Shown here: piece after piece, positions 63,101 through 64,000 of the stretch
Numbering within the stretch: the first letter of the stretch is position 1
Layout: each line of letters opens with the position of its first letter
DNA from: Rhea pennata
Taxonomy: Eukaryota; Chordata; Aves; Rheiformes; Rheidae
DNA length: 64,000 bases
NCBI RefSeq assembly: GCF_028389875.1
Contig: NC_084663.1
Location: forward strand, 93,377,765-93,441,764
Reading direction: 5' to 3'
The notes under the pieces: generated by a model
The model's input: the letters and a program-made list of their open reading frames with translations, nothing else
Databases searched by the model: none
What the model was told of the DNA's origin: nothing
Made by a program: the position numbers and the translations under genes

Positions 63101-64000
63101 GCAAATTAGGATAGGGAAGAGTGCACAGAACTTCCTTCAGGATGAGGCTCAGCAGTGGATTCCAGTTCTGAGAGAGGTTTGTGGTACTTCTTCTGGCATC
63201 ACAATCATATTTTATGCACTATTAAGTCAAATTCTAGTCACTAGAGCATGCTAGGTGTTAATAGATGATGTTGTAATGTGTGTACAAATTGTTGTCCTCC
63301 TTGATCTACAATACAAAAAACCCCATGTCTCAGTAATACGAGAATTTGATCTTGCAGGAGAATTTAAGAGCAGATGATCTAAAACCTAATACAAATAAAC
63401 AATATTCTGTTGGGAATCATATGTGTTTACTAAGGAAATTCAAAAGTGTAAATATTTATAATAGGAGGTACATGGATTTCTCCTAATGTTACAGCTAGTT
63501 CCATTTGGAATACACCTGGTTTTGCTTAAGTTTTCTATTTGCTTTTGAAATCTGGCCCATACCCCATATATTAACTTCACTATTTGCTCATCATTTCTGT
63601 CCTATCCCTACTCTGTTGTATTTCCAGGGTTTGTATTTTATTGGAAATTCCATCTGCTTTTAAATTTTACCAAAGGTTGACTTTGATAAAAGAATCTGTA
63701 AATAAAAGAGCATAATCCTAATTTAGCATTTACAAAATAGATTTGTGACATAGATATACTGTATGTACCGATAAATATGCATATGTAACATTATTATTAT
63801 TTATTTGTATTACCGGTAAATTTAGAGATCCCACAGAAAACAGGTATAAAAGTCTTCCTTGTAGAGTTTACAATATGAATAGTCAAAATAGACACAACAC
63901 CGAAGAAAATAACTTCATGTCTTCATGACAGATGTATGCTCTCAATCCTTTTTGTTCTGTTTCTTTCCTGCAACTCAAAAGGAACTGGCAAAATAAATAA
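54196..64000. other. Downstream intergenic DNA, no gene seen
   Basis: Open frames of up to 142 codons (55055-55483, 59536-59946, and 62682-63104 on the minus strand) show no recognised domain, no coherent exon chain and no start context. Pyrimidine-rich stretches at about 55.3 and 59.6 kb explain some of them. No LINE or LTR was recognised. Confidence 0.6.

Noticed and set aside
62682..63104. 140-codon minus-strand open frame with hydrophobic stretches
   Set aside because: There is no family resemblance or exon partner; A/T-rich sequence readily gives such frames.

Overview
The window looks like avian nuclear DNA. It has intron-rich vertebrate genes, diverged CR1 LINE fragments of the kind that dominate bird genomes, one solo retroviral LTR, and a single CpG-rich promoter in otherwise AT-rich sequence. 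Species cannot be fixed from the sequence alone. The two recognised genes are GTPBP8 on the minus strand and a CD200 receptor on the plus strand, arranged head to head. They are neighbours in mammals too (human 3q13.2, with NEPRO on the far side of GTPBP8), so this is conserved synteny.

Layout. 1-1100: AT-rich DNA with three plus-strand AATAAA signals and a short open segment that may be the 3' end of the convergent neighbour, probably NEPRO; this is weakly supported. 1103-3375: complete GTPBP8 in five coding exons (281 aa), with exon 1 in a CpG island. 3.8-33.9 kb: no intact gene, but this stretch carries decayed duplicates of the two flanking genes. These are a GTPBP8 last-exon relic near 21.3 kb, two extra copies of the CD200R promoter/first-exon block near 7.1 and 16.7 kb, a 554-bp solo LTR directly beside the GTPBP8 relic, and a CR1 3' end at 18.9 kb. 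34355-53050: a six-exon CD200 receptor (289 aa) with a 14.3-kb first intron that holds a CR1 reverse-transcriptase relic and a 12-unit hexanucleotide repeat. 53.05-54.2 kb: CD200R 3' UTR with a poly(A) signal. 54.2-64 kb: nothing recognisable.

Functionally the genes are unrelated. GTPBP8 is a mitochondrial EngB/YihA-type GTPase. CD200R is a myeloid inhibitory receptor of the immunoglobulin superfamily. The most interesting points are the evidence for a duplicated and decayed GTPBP8-CD200R segment, and the CD200R cytoplasmic tail. The tail keeps the three mammalian tyrosines, but the NPLY motif has become NVIY, which creates an ITIM-like VIYSSV, and the chain ends five residues after the last tyrosine.

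Exon boundaries were placed by hand from reading frame, GT/AG sites, phase agreement and family knowledge. No alignment or transcript data were available.
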